A stretch of 64,000 nucleotides of DNA from Aspidapion aeneum (GCA_963576565.1 OY755039.1:71213886-71277885); one strand, 5' to 3'; positions 22,301 to 31,749 are shown, counted from the stretch's first letter. Notes: a model not told the origin generated them from the letters alone. Translations and numbers: made by a program.

Positions 22301-25300
22301 ACTTTTCGAATTCTGTGTATAAAAAAATGCGATAAACTTGGAGAACACCGGCAAAAATTGGCGAACGTAAAAAAACAAAAATACATCCCAGGCGCATACC
22401 TGATATGATTTTGACACAAAGTTCCTTATTTTGTCTTTATTCTTCTTTATATCAAAAATCGTGGATCTAGGCACTCCAAAATTTGCTGCGGTTTGACGGA
22501 TACTTCCGGATTTATCTAGACTGTCCAATATTTCACATTTTTTGGTGAGTGTTAATGTTTTGTGGCGCCATTTGTATGGAGGCATCGCTGACGTGTCTCG
22601 TACATACTTACGACTGAATAGAATAAACTGAATGCAGAAATGCCTACAATTATTACGTCGCGTGAAACTTGTTAAGACAGGAAAATTATTGTTATGTTTC
22701 TTTCATGTGAACCGTCTTGTTGTTTCTTAGGCTAGTGGCTAGTTTTACACGCAATATAGGCTAGGTTCTTTCACGATTGGCTAAACGTTTTAACGTCCGG
22801 TGTAGAGAGGTAAAATTTTAAAAATGTCCGGTTTATAGAGCAATCCGTTTTAGCGAGTGTCCGAACTACTGAAGTTGTACTGTACCAAAATAATCGAAGG
22901 AATCAAAGTAACGCAATTTTAATTTTCGGATCGGTATTCGTTACTCCGTTATTTGTGGAGTAACGAGTACCGAATAGATACCTTTTCAACACCTCTATAC
23001 CGCTGTTTTAGTGCAAAGGCTCAATTATTTTGCGGGCAGTCCACAGAATATCGCGGTTTGATAGGCTTGTCAATATGTTATGGGCCAGTCTGATTAATAT
23101 ATTATAATACGGTAGTTTAAAAAAAAAACATTTTTTTTATGTGTAAATTAGTTGCGTAAATTAGTTGCGAGGACAAAAAATTTGCGGTGTCCGCTTTTTT
23201 TTAAATGGCCAACTTTATATAAAGTTAGCAGAATACCTATAGAAATAATGGATTTATCTAAAAAAAATTTAGTGCACAATTTGCCGTTAGTTGTAAAAAC
23301 AAAAAATTTGACGTGCCCGATTTTTTTTTTAAATGGTGTTCTTTATTAAAAGTTGGCAGAACATCATTTAAAAAAAAAGATAAATGGATCCATGACGGAT
23401 CTGATACCTTCCTAGCTAGCCTATTAGCATACTTCAAGTGAAGCCATGATATATTTGCCTAGAAAACAGTTTTTTGTAAATATCTCGGAAACTAAAGCTC
23501 CTACAAAGTTTTTGGTTATATTATTGAGCAAATTCTAATCTACTACATATTGGAATGCCCTTTTTTTTAAATGGTGTTCTGCTGCAATAATTTTGCGGCC
23601 AGTCACAGAATATCGAGGTTTGGTCCGCTTGTCAATATGTTATGGGCCAGTCTGATTAATATAATACGGTAGTTGCCGTGCCCGTTTTTAAAAAAAATGG
23701 TGTTCTGCTAACTTCTATAAAGTTAGCACAACAGCAGAAATAATGGATTTATCTAAAAAAACTTAAGTGCACAATTTGCCGTTAATTAGATGTGAAAACA
23801 AAAAATATGAGGTGCCCGGTTTTTTTTAAATAGATGGTGTTCTGCTAACTTTATCTAAAGTTAGCAGAACACCGATTAAAAAAAACCGGCACGGCAAATT
23901 TTTTGTTTTCACAACTTATTTACGGATAATTGATAATTGAAATTTTTTCAAAACGTTTTGTTACCGACGTATACGGCGGTAAAATTTTAGAGTCTGTTAG
24001 TTTTTTTTTTAATCACTCCTGTAGTTTTTGAGATATTTAGCTCAAATGAAATGCAAAGTACCCTTGAGGGGTTAGATGATTTAACAAGCTAACCGCTTTC
24101 AAAAGTTTACTGGGAGAACAGGTAAATTCTTTGTAATCTTTAAAAACTTAATACTTTAAAAAAATTATGTGCAATAGGGTGTTTGACAGTAGTAAAAAAT
24201 AAATATATATTTATTTTTAGATATCTCTTTGGGTCTTGGGAATGGTAAAAACAAACTTTTTTGTTTAATTTTTTCTCAAATTCATAGTTTTTTAATTAAA
24301 TAAATTCATTGAATTAAAACAATTAGCCACGTGATTCAAAACAGGCGGTCTACCAATCAGCTGCGAGTGACGTCACAAAACAGTAAATGCCTCTAACGAA
24401 TCTATTTTCTGTCTTATTTTCTTATGGATGGTAATGTTTGCTTTGGTATAAAGTGCGAATTATCATCATAAATTAGATTTTATTTTGTGTTTTGCTTATA
24501 AAAAAACATTTTCAATAGAAAACGGATTCTCCAAAGCCAATAGCTCTAACTTGCCAATGCTAAATTCCTTTATGGTGGCAGGCTTCTTTGCCAACAACAG
24601 TATTTTTGTTCTGCAGAATTTAGAAACATTAAAATGTTAATGTAAGTATTCGATGAGTTGTTTTGTAAAATTTCAAAACACCAAAATTAGTATGAGGTGA
24701 ACTTTTTAATGTCTAATAATTGGTGGTGTATCTTTCATTAAATGGTAGTCCATATAGTTTTCCATATCATTGGGCATTTGGAATAATAAATTCACAGAAA
24801 AAAAAACAAAAATAAAAATCATGTAATAAACTGAGGGGGGGACAGGTATGCAAAAAGTATACAATGACCAGCAATACTTGAAGTACTGCATAGGTTACAC
24901 TGCATAGTCCTGCATAGGTATTGCCTAGTCCCGCCTATGCACTGGGTAGTCTTGCATATGCACTGATCAGTCCTACATTTAGCCTGCATGTGCACTGCCT
25001 AATCCTGCATTTAGAGGTACCCTAGTCCTGCCTAATAACTGCCTAGCACCACCTAAAAATGTGTACACCTTTGTGCCTATTATAGTTGCTCACCCTTTGT
25101 AATAAACATAACCTCAAAAATTTCATTGTCATTCACGAAATAGTTATATTAGACAATGTGAGAAAAATTAATAGAAACAATTTAGTTATACTCACATCAA
25201 AGTGATCTTTACAAATGTAAAGTGAAGATGTATTAGATAAGGCCCTTGGGTCTCTTCGAGCAAGTTCACTTTTTCCATTCTTTTACTGCTGTAGGCACAT

Positions 25301-28300
25301 GAATAAATAGTTTTTCAGGTGTTTTTATGCTAGTATTCGAACACTAAGGCACTACACACCACTTATAGGACATTTTTTTACATAAAAAACAGTAAAAACA
25401 CAGACCAAAAACAAATAAACACTTGAATGCCGCGTATCTGTCCGCGAGTTTACTGCCCTGTGACGTCATTGCAATGCCATGCTAGAAATGAGCGTTTTAG
25501 CAGCAAATTCAAATTGGAAATTAGAAAACTTAGGGATCTATGTATCATTCGAAGCTCTTTTCTAAAATTTGTCAAACCCTATTATATGCTCAAAATGTGC
25601 TGTTAATTATCCGCAAATTAGTTGTAAAAAAAATTGTTGTTACATAAAGTTAGCATAACACAATTTTAAGGAAAAAAAAACGGACACAGCAGTAAATTGT
25701 GCACTAATGTTTTTGAGATAAATCTATTATTTTCATCGATGTCTGCTAACTCTATACAAAGTTAGCAGAACACAATTTTTTGCCAAAAAACGGCACGACG
25801 AATTTCTTGTTTTCACAACTAATTTACGGATAATTAACGGCAAATTGTGCTCTAATTTTTTTTTGATAAATCCATTATTTCGATAGCTTTTCTGCCAACT
25901 TCATACAAAGTTGTATGGTATGTATGTATGTATATATACAAAAGTGATGGCAGGCATTATTGGACCTCCATGCACTGCGACCACAAATGGATCTATTGTG
26001 CCCACATACCTACATAATGAGTTTGACTAAAGTGGCATATTTTTTTTTCTACCCAGCACATAAAAAAACTCTGCAGATTACAACAAAAAAAGATTTAGGC
26101 TTAACACTTTGGCTCACAGATATACCTCTAAGGCCTCTGGATTACTATATAAAGTTAGCAGAACACCATTTTTTTTAAAAAACGGGCGCGGCAAATTTTT
26201 TGTTTTCACAACGAATTTTTTATTAAGTATAATTAACGGCAAATTGTGCATCAATTTTTTTTTAGATAAATCCACTTTTTCTATAGGTGTTCTGCTAATT
26301 TTAGATAAAGTTACCAGAAGACAATTAAAAAAAAAGCCGGCACAGCAGAGTTTTTGTTTTGCCAACTAATATATGGATCATTAACTTTATATATACATTT
26401 ATTTAAGCTAACAGTACGCGAAAATAATGCAATAGTTTTTATTTTGAATGGCTTGTTTCTTATATTTTATCAAGTACACCATTATTCTACTATTTCTTTA
26501 TACTGGGACTTTCCATGCAACCAGAAAATTACAGCAGTAGCAGCAAGTTAAAACATTTAAAAAAATCACACCATTTTTTAATTTAAGGTATTTTTGTAGT
26601 GAGATTTTTTTTCACCTTGATCCCTTCATTTCTCTTTCAGTGAAAGTGAAATTTTGTAAATATCTGACTAAAATATTGGCAAGAGAAAAATATTATTTTT
26701 ACCTACTTGTGTGCAGTAAAGTGCACTTTACCACACTGATTTGCATGAGGACTTCAACATTTGTTTAAAATAAATTACATTGAATAGGCAAAATTTTGTA
26801 CCTAACCCTTGCGGTAAAGTATCACTTTCCAAACTTGTTAGGTAAATAGCTATTATTGTTTTTTTTTAAATAAAAATTACATTATTAGAAGGTAACTACT
26901 TTTTCAGAAATCTGAATAATAAATTGGCAGATTTTTTCATTTTTCATAAAAAAAAATTGCAATAAGGGATTTTTCATTCTCTTCACTTCAAAACATACAC
27001 TTGTCATTAAAAAGAACTAATCTCCCAAACCTTCTTTTTTTGGTTACTTAACAAATTGACCCTCCACTTACATTTAGAATCAGGAATATTGTCTGTAGGT
27101 GACCAAACTAGAAGTGCTCGGTCTGCCAAAAGTTCAGGTTTTCGTTGTGCTTCTGGTTGAAGTTCAGGACATATTGCCTGATAGTCACGTCCAACACGGA
27201 TCTTATCTACTGGTACTGAAAGCAAAATTTATTGGATTGTGTGGGATTTTCTTAACATTAACATAAAAAGATGAACATACATGGACCCTTATTAGTTAAT
27301 TAGGGACACTGACTGACTGTTGCTGCCAAGTGTTGGTGGCAGAAATCAATGATGTTGAATTAGGCCCTAGCAAAAAACCTCATAAAATTTCATGTTTTGT
27401 GAAATATTAGCTACTCTTAAAACATTTTTAATACTGAAGAATCAGGAGCCACTCAAGAAATTGTTTCTTTCCAGATCTCTAAAAACATGATAAAAATTTT
27501 AAAATTGCAGCTAAAGCAGCAGCTGCTTTTGTCAAGCCAGCTTTAAAATAGCTGCTTTTTAATTGCAGTTGTAGCCAGCTTGGGAAATTTGACTAATAAA
27601 AAAGTTTGATGACCAAAAAGAAAAAATGTTCTTTACCAACATATATTTTAATAATGTTTCAAAATAACTAAGAAGGAAAGCAAGCCTTTGCCAAACCCTA
27701 ATTTTTCTAATTGGTGTGAAACTAGGGCTGCTAGTTTCACACCGGTATTTGCCTATTGGTTTACCTATGTAGGTATTATAAGACTAGGTATTGCGAATTT
27801 ATTATTTTTTTAATTGTATTTTGGATACCCATATTTTTTTAAATCTGTATTTTATATTAGCTCCCATGTCCTATTTTCAGCAGGTCCCTGGTCAACTGAT
27901 TGCAAATGCATCCTATCCAAGCTGGTCCCCATTGGTTTTGCCAACTGTAGGATAGAAGTTACTATACAATCAAATCTAAGGCCGTAAAGAGACTTAGATG
28001 TCCTGCCACACTGGTTTACTTGACTGCTCCCCTTTTTATTCAATATTTAGGGCTCCAATAAAATGAGTTAAATAAAAAGCCCAGAAAAATTAAACTTAAA
28101 AATTTTAGGTTATGGTAAAGTCAGGGAAACCCAGCATAGCCCCTGTCTTGGGCCCCATTTTTTAAAATGAGGCTTTAGGAAAACAAAAAATATAAATTCC
28201 TAAAAAAGTCTCTTACCACTGGAATCCTCGTCGCTCTCTTCCTCTTGCGGAACTTGGTGGCCGTTTTGAGGGCTGGGCCCTCTGGAACGCCTGCCATTAC

Positions 28301-28343
28301 GTGGTTGGGGCCCCGCGTTTTCGTTTTTCTCGGCCAAAACCAT
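16169..28343 (-). CDS. CoREST: CoREST/Rcor corepressor, N-terminal exons 1-4
   Basis: CoREST is the nuclear scaffold that joins the histone demethylase LSD1 to HDAC1/2. ELM2-SANT1 binds the deacetylase, and the linker with SANT2 binds LSD1 and nucleosomes. Join, minus strand: 28343-28217, 27215-27072, 17920-17706, 16342-16169 = 660 nt, 220 codons. All visible introns are GT-AG and all junctions keep frame (phases 1, 1, 0). ELM2 motifs: [30 protein letters not shown]1 motifs: [32 protein letters not shown], then an acidic linker start. SANT2 and the coiled linker are missing, so the gene continues past the left edge or into an unseen exon. Introns carry many transposons; the exons are undamaged. 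Confidence 0.95.
16662..16837. repeat. Pair of 45-bp direct repeats, 131 bp apart
   Basis: TTCGAGCGCCCGACTTACTA lies in a near-identical 45-bp block at 16662-16706 and again at 16793-16837, with two substitutions. It is in the intron between exons 3 and 4. Function unknown. Confidence 0.7.
16962..17034 (-). tRNA. tRNA-Thr(AGT)-like sequence, probably SINE-derived or pseudogene
   Basis: A minus-strand 73-nt cloverleaf: T arm GCTGG-TTCAAAT-CCAGC with a perfect stem, anticodon loop CTAGTAA with U33 and anticodon AGT (Thr), and an A-box-like GGCTGAGTTGATAAG. Two of seven acceptor pairs and one anticodon-stem pair are mismatched. The 3' flank (TTTTTG, then TTATTTTTCTT) resembles the flank of the tRNA-like sequence at 12757-12829, which hints at a shared SINE family. 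Confidence 0.5.
17035..17705. other. CoREST intron 3, remaining part
   Basis: AT-rich with a C-run near 17180-17192. Nothing recognised. Confidence 0.5.
17706..17920 (-). CDS. CoREST: CoREST exon 3 (ELM2 end and SANT1 start)
   Basis: The acceptor TTGTAG ends at 17921. The split codon restores PDSK-LEEY, matching the family motif. Key text: [37 protein letters not shown]. It ends after the ATG of KQM at the donor GTAATG, phase 0. The 9.15-kb intron before it holds at least three DNA transposons. Confidence 0.94.
18390..18765. repeat. Diverged direct duplication, about 220-bp period
   Basis: CCGTATCTCCGAAAC followed by AGTCATAGGATG occurs at about 18454 and about 18674, with matching flanks (AATCAAACCACAACATTTTT before; GATCAGTA and GAGACGA after). 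It is in CoREST intron 2. The stretches 17921-18389 and 18766-19588 hold nothing else that I recognise. Confidence 0.65.
19589..20631 (-). mobile_element. hAT transposon remnant
   Basis: The ends CAGTGTTGCCAGA (19589) and TCGCAACACTG (ending 20631) form short inverted repeats of hAT type. The flanking octamers CTGACGAC and CTGGCGAC match at 7 of 8, as a decayed 8-bp target duplication. It contains the tail of a hAT transposase on the minus strand. Confidence 0.82.
19930..20163 (-). pseudogene. hAT transposase C-terminal (dimerisation) fragment
   Basis: Contains [20 protein letters not shown] and [16 protein letters not shown], matching the hAT C-terminal dimerisation domain, whose usual form is PHSNA-VER-FS-VN-IKTK-RN. 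The DNA-binding and RNase-H-like catalytic parts are missing or unrecognisable, so it is a fragment of a much longer protein. Confidence 0.85.
21849..22882 (-). mobile_element. pogo/Tigger element nested in the hAT element
   Basis: The ends CAGTACAACTTCAGTAATCC (21849) and its mirror GAACTACTGAAGTTGTACTG (ending 22882) are flanked by TA on both sides, as in Tc1/mariner/pogo. At 1,034 bp it is internally deleted: only the DNA-binding part of the transposase remains. Confidence 0.9.
22090..22585 (-). pseudogene. pogo/Tigger transposase, DNA-binding region only
   Basis: From the start codon at 22585 it reads [20 protein letters not shown] and [16 protein letters not shown], a pipsqueak/CENP-B N-terminal helix-turn-helix. 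After about 115 bp of non-homologous sequence (22412-22305), another frame reads [18 protein letters not shown] and [12 protein letters not shown], the second (CENPB-type) helix-turn-helix. Splice-like ends (CAG-GTATGC, ACACAG) bound the gap, but splicing there does not restore frame. No DDE catalytic domain remains. Confidence 0.85.
23031..24110. repeat. Repeats built on palindromic TTCTGCTAACTTTATATAAAG units
   Basis: An 80-90-bp block ending GGGCCAGTCTGATTAATAT occurs at 23031-23116 and 23594-23674, period about 562 bp. Between and after are several copies of a unit with a self-complementary core (GTGTTCTGCTAACTT ... AAGTTAGCAGAACAC), followed by ATGGATTTATCTAAAAA and GTGCACAATTTGCCGTTA. 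Inverted relatives lie at 25600-26380. Non-coding. Confidence 0.75.
24174..25582. mobile_element. Probable TIR element between inverted repeat blocks
   Basis: ATAGGGTGTTTGACA at the left end is mirrored by TGTCAAACCCTAT at the right. Subterminal GTGACGTCACA and its mirror (about 24370, 25455) also pair. Target duplication is unclear, so the boundaries are tentative. No transposase was recognised; the interior carries the degenerate 21-bp repeats at about 24894-25050. Confidence 0.5.
24894..25050 (+). repeat. Degenerate 21-22-bp tandem repeats
   Basis: Six to eight imperfect units on the pattern GCCTAGTCCTGCATATGCACT. Units keep CTAGTC and TGCACT while other positions vary. Confidence 0.7.
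25600..26380. repeat. Inverted counterparts of the 23-24 kb palindromic units
   Basis: Several copies of AAGTTAGCAGAACAC, GGCACGRCAAATTTTTTG and ACGGATAATTAACGGC appear in the opposite orientation to 23.1-24.1 kb, plus a short GTAT microsatellite at about 25917-25935. Together the two blocks bracket the 24.2-25.6 kb element. Confidence 0.7.
26381..27071. other. CoREST intron 2, nothing recognised
   Basis: AT-rich intronic sequence. No motif or repeat stands out. Confidence 0.5.
27072..27215 (-). CDS. CoREST: CoREST exon 2 (first part of ELM2)
   Basis: The acceptor TTCAG ends at 27216 and the donor is GTAAGT at 27071-27066. The exon completes a Val codon with exon 1, then reads [15 protein letters not shown] and [10 protein letters not shown], the conserved first half of ELM2, and ends PDSK plus one base (phase 1). 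Length is 144 nt. The intron to exon 1 is 1.0 kb. Confidence 0.92.
27216..28216 (-). other. CoREST intron 1
   Basis: GT-AG intron of 1.0 kb between exons 1 and 2. It contains an AGCTGCTTTT-rich low-complexity patch near 27510-27570 but no recognisable transposon. Confidence 0.8.
28217..28343 (-). CDS. CoREST: CoREST coding exon 1 (start codon)
   Basis: ATG at 28343-28341 opens 42 codons beginning [11 protein letters not shown], followed by [10 protein letters not shown], a basic N-terminus of the kind I recall from insect CoREST proteins, and an acidic EEESDEDSS end. The exon ends in one extra G before the donor GTAAGA (28216-28211), phase 1. It is locally GC-richer than the flanks. Confidence 0.88.
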
Positions 28344-28647
28344 TTTTTCTATTTCTTTGTTCTCTTACAATCTAGGCAACTTACGAGACACGCTGCAGTC
28401 CTAAAAAATCCCGAGAAAAATATCACTACCCCCTTAGAAAATAAAATCCTGTTGGAAGTGATGCACTGTCCGAAAAAGAATGCCATTAAATGAGAACAAA
28501 AGAAGCGACGAACTGAAAGTGGTCAGTCGAGAAGCCGTAGTTGTTAACATATTTAAAAGGGACAAACAAAGATGGCGCCACACGAAAAGAAAGGCATAAA
28601 GTGGACCCCGACTTTTGAACATAAGACTTTAGACTTTTTTTAAAATA
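28344..28647 (-). promoter_or_regulatory. CoREST 5' UTR and probable promoter region
   Basis: The 300 bp between the start codon and the first upstream transposon are less AT-rich than the surroundings. AAGATGGCGCC at 28569-28579 resembles a YY1/Pho-type site. No TATA box in the right place was seen, so a TATA-less promoter is likely. The start site cannot be fixed from sequence. Confidence 0.45.
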
Positions 28648-29378
28648 TTAGCTCACACCTATACTATACTATAGTAGTGTGAGCTATGGTGATCCTAATT
28701 TTTTCGAGAAAGAAAAGTTTCTCCGATTTCAAAATTTTTTATATATCTTTGCGTTTCAGATGATTTTGAAACTTTTTTGTTGCGTCGTCTGTCTGTCTGT
28801 ATGTCTGTCTGTATGTCTGTAACGACCAACGCGCATAACTCAAAAACCGCTCGGCCGATTTTAATGAAATTTGGTACCTAGGCTGGGTCTTGTGTCGAGA
28901 TGGTCCCATTTAAAAATGAACAAAATCCACCGAACACAAACCAAATAAAAGGGTGGGGGTAGATTTCAAAAATTAGAGTTTATGTGAAAATATGGCGTGT
29001 GTGATATCAAACGAAAGGTAATTGAGTCTGGAGTTAAACAAAATTCATTTTAATTTATTTAAAAAAAAGGGTGGGGGTATATTTCAAAAATTCGAGTTTA
29101 AGTGAAAATATGGCGTGTGTGATATCAAACGAAAGGTAATTGAGTCCGGAGTTTAACAAAATACATTTTAGTTTTTACTTTTTTTAGGGGTGGGGGTAGA
29201 TTTTAAAAATTTGAGTTTAAGTCAAAACATGGCTTGTGTGGTATCAAACAAAAGGTAATTTAGTCTGGAGTTGAATAAAATATATTTCAGTTTTTAGTTA
29301 TATTAGCTCACACGTAAACTATAACTATAGTACCTAGTGTGAGCTTAGGGGCCCATATATTGGCAGAGTATTTTTAAG
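28648..29378 (+). mobile_element. Hairpin-ended element, copy 1
   Basis: Each end carries its own hairpin (GCTCACAC ... GTGTGAGC at 28651-28684 and 29307-29344). Inside are a GTCT/GTAT simple repeat, a conserved block with AAAAACCGCTCGGCCGATTT, and three tandem units of 118-119 bp starting GGGTGGGGGT at 28951, 29069 and 29188. A reversed copy lies at 59445-60155. The two copies also share about 30 bp beyond the 3' hairpin (GGGGCCCATATATTGGCAGA and on). It lies just upstream of the CoREST 5' region. Confidence 0.85.
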
Positions 29379-29474
29379 TTCTATACAGGAAACTCACTCA
29401 TGTAAAAAATATTACCTTAACCAACCAAAATTTGCTCAGCTCAGTGTCTTAAAAGATTAGTCGCAAATATCCAC

Positions 29475-29707
29475 CTAACCCCTAGTTGCACCGTAACAAG
29501 GCTTAGCTAATCCGTTAATTATCTCTCTTTGTTGTTTTGTATGTGACTCGGTATCCCAAGTAACACAAATTGCTAACCCTCATATGCACCGTAAGCACTT
29601 AAGCGCGCTTGAGGGTTTAATCGCGATTAAGTCCTTGTTGCTCACATACAAAACAACAAAGAGGGAGAATGGATTAGCTAAGCGCTGTTACGGTGCATCT
29701 GAGGGTA
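29475..29707. mobile_element. MITE with GCACCGTAACA ends
   Basis: The left arm (TTGCACCGTAACA, GCTTAGCTAATCC, CTTTGTTGTTTTGTATGTGA) is mirrored in the right arm ending at about 29707. An extra internal end (CCTCATATGCACCGTAA, about 29578) suggests nesting or a partial duplication. Confidence 0.7.
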
Positions 29708-30633
29708 AAAAACAGCTACCAAAACACTTTAACAGCAAAGCTGAAAGTAAAATAGCTATTACAGCTGTATGCCGTTTCACTGCTAAGCAGCTTCTAAAGT
29801 GTTGTCGTTGCTGATTAGGCAATCTTTATTTAGCTCTCACAGTGTCCATGACAGCTCCAAAATATAGCACGTTAACATTAAAGTAATTTTGTCCAGAAAT
29901 AAATAAGAAACAATGGCAACTATTGCAAAATAGCTATTTCCTGTAATGGACAGAGACTTTTACTCAAATGGCTGACGAAATACTTGTTATGTTCTACACT
30001 ACTGTGATATAATCGCGTAAAAAAGGCGGTTCTTATCGTCAAAATGTTTGGCAGGTTAACTTTTCTGACAAAACAGGTCAAGATAGCTTGTCAAAACTCA
30101 AGCGCCTCGAAAATTCAGAATAATAAACAGTTTTTTCGGTGTTTGTTTTTAGGTTAGAAATTATTTTATTACCATTATCCTCGAAATACCCTATAAATCA
30201 ATGCTTAGTCATATTTTATTGAATTTAGCACTTTCTAGAATTTATTTAGGCCCGGGATCACCTGGAAATTAATATTTTTTAGTACATAAATTTAAAGAAA
30301 AATAAATAGGAAAACTATCATGGCCGCCTCGGCAGTCTCATTGGTTTCAGCAGTTTAACTCTAGACAAGCTATATTTTAATACTTAAGCCTAAATAATGT
30401 TGATTTGTAGCTAACTTGCGTTCTAACAACTGGCCCATTATGTAATACGAAAAAGAAAAGAAGAGTCACAGATGTTACCTGTCATCTTGGGCGCTGTCAC
30501 AATAACAAAATAAACAAATATCTCAATTAAAAATTGTGCGAACGTTAGAAGATAAAGTTATTACGTGCCCTACCACAGTACCCCACCAGTGGGAAGCAAA
30601 CAACATATTATTTTGGCCATCGCCTTCAGAAAC
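29708..30633. other. No gene recognised
   Basis: Mixed AT-rich sequence between MITEs. No motif-bearing frame. Confidence 0.45.
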
Positions 30634-30817
30634 CCTTAAGTTGGGTTTATACAGAAACATTGCATAACATAAGACATAGCATGACATAAGATATCATTAC
30701 AGAAGGAAACCGTAAAGTAGAGTTTATACAGCAACATGGCATGACATAAGACATAGCATGACATAACATAACAGAGTTGAGCTTATGACAAACCCTGTTG
30801 GTGTTTATACAGAAAAA

Positions 30818-30968
30818 TTTAGACATTGCAATTCTTTTGTAATTCGTGAACGTACCCATGGTAATTCAGTTCTTTTAATTTATGAGTAAACCCATTTGTT
30901 GTAACCATTTATTGATACTATGGGTGTTGACACATTGTCACTGTTCTGTGGTCAACACGAGTTTTTGT
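30818..30968 (+). repeat. Copia 5' LTR, left part
   Basis: Matches 51444-51601 of the 3' LTR (AGACATTGCAATTCTTTTGT to CACGAGTTTTTGT). It begins TTTAGAC where the 3' LTR has TGTAGAC, so the terminal TG may have mutated. It ends at the hAT target octamer GTTTTTGT (30961-30968). Confidence 0.9.
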
Positions 30969-30970
30969 TA

Positions 30971-31512
30971 AAGCCGATCACACACAAAAAAACATAACGC
31001 GTAAGAAGTTCAACCTTATGGACTTTTCTTACGTAAATCCAATATGGCCGCTGCTATTCGATCGCTGATTGGTTGAAAGCCCGCTATGCGCCATGCTACG
31101 GATTACGTAAATTGTGTGTGTGAAGGCCTTAAGAAAAGTCCATAAGGTTGAACTTCTTACGCGTTATGTTTTTTTGTGTATGATCGGCTTTAAGGCCTTC
31201 ACACACACAATTTACGTAATCCGTAGCATGGCGCATAGCGGGCTTTCAACCAATCAGCGATCGAATAGCAGCGGCCATATTGGATTTACGTAAGAAAAGT
31301 CCATAAGGTTGAACTTCTTACGCGTTATGTTTTTTTGTGTGTGATCGGCTTTAAGGCCTTCACACACACAATTTACATAATCCGTAGCATGGCGCATAGC
31401 GGGCTTTCAACCAATCAGCGATCGAATAGCAGCGGCCATATTGGATTTACGTAAGAAAAGTCCATAAGGTTGAACTTCTTACGCGTTATGTTTTTTTGTG
31501 TGTGATCGGCTT
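30971..31512. repeat. Array of 161-bp MITE copies, one inverted
   Basis: Copy 1 (30971-31130) is inverted. A half copy follows (31131-31191), then two full direct copies of 161 bp (31192-31352, 31353-31513). The unit runs from AAGGCCTTCACACACACAAT to TTTTTTTGTGTGTGATCGGCTTT and is almost identical among copies. The array ends are mirror images (AAGCCGATC / GATCGGCTT) and TA flanks both sides. It sits exactly at the first TA of the hAT-type end TAGGGATGGC. Confidence 0.88.
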
Positions 31513-31749
31513 TAGGGATGGCCGGAGCAGTAAATTTGCCGGAACAGGTCTGACCTGTTCCGATTTTTATTATGACCTGTTCCGAAACATCTGCTCCTGC
31601 TCAAAACTGTTCCGGACTTTTCAAGGGAAATAAATTGCAACTGTTCCGCATTTTATGAAAGGAACAATTTGTTCCTGCACTGCAGGAACAGATGTGCTGC
31701 ATGAAATCTAACTATGCGTGTGCTCTGTTATTGGTGTTACAAGGTATAT

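Larger units (their letters stand above)
20721..22997. mobile_element. hAT-like non-autonomous element
   Basis: The perfect inverted ends TAGAGGTGTTGA (20721-20732) and TCAACACCTCTA (22986-22997) are flanked by an exact 8-bp duplication, TACCGCTG (20713-20720 and 22998-23005), the hAT signature. Short GTTACT-rich repeats occur just inside both ends. Its interior was later hit by a pogo-type element. No hAT transposase was found in it. Confidence 0.88.

Noticed and set aside
22305..22411. Intron in the pogo transposase
   Set aside because: Splice-like ends exist but joining them does not restore frame; more likely an insertion or decay.
24894..25050. CRISPR-like array
   Set aside because: Units are degenerate, have no distinct spacers, and lie in an intron of an insect gene.
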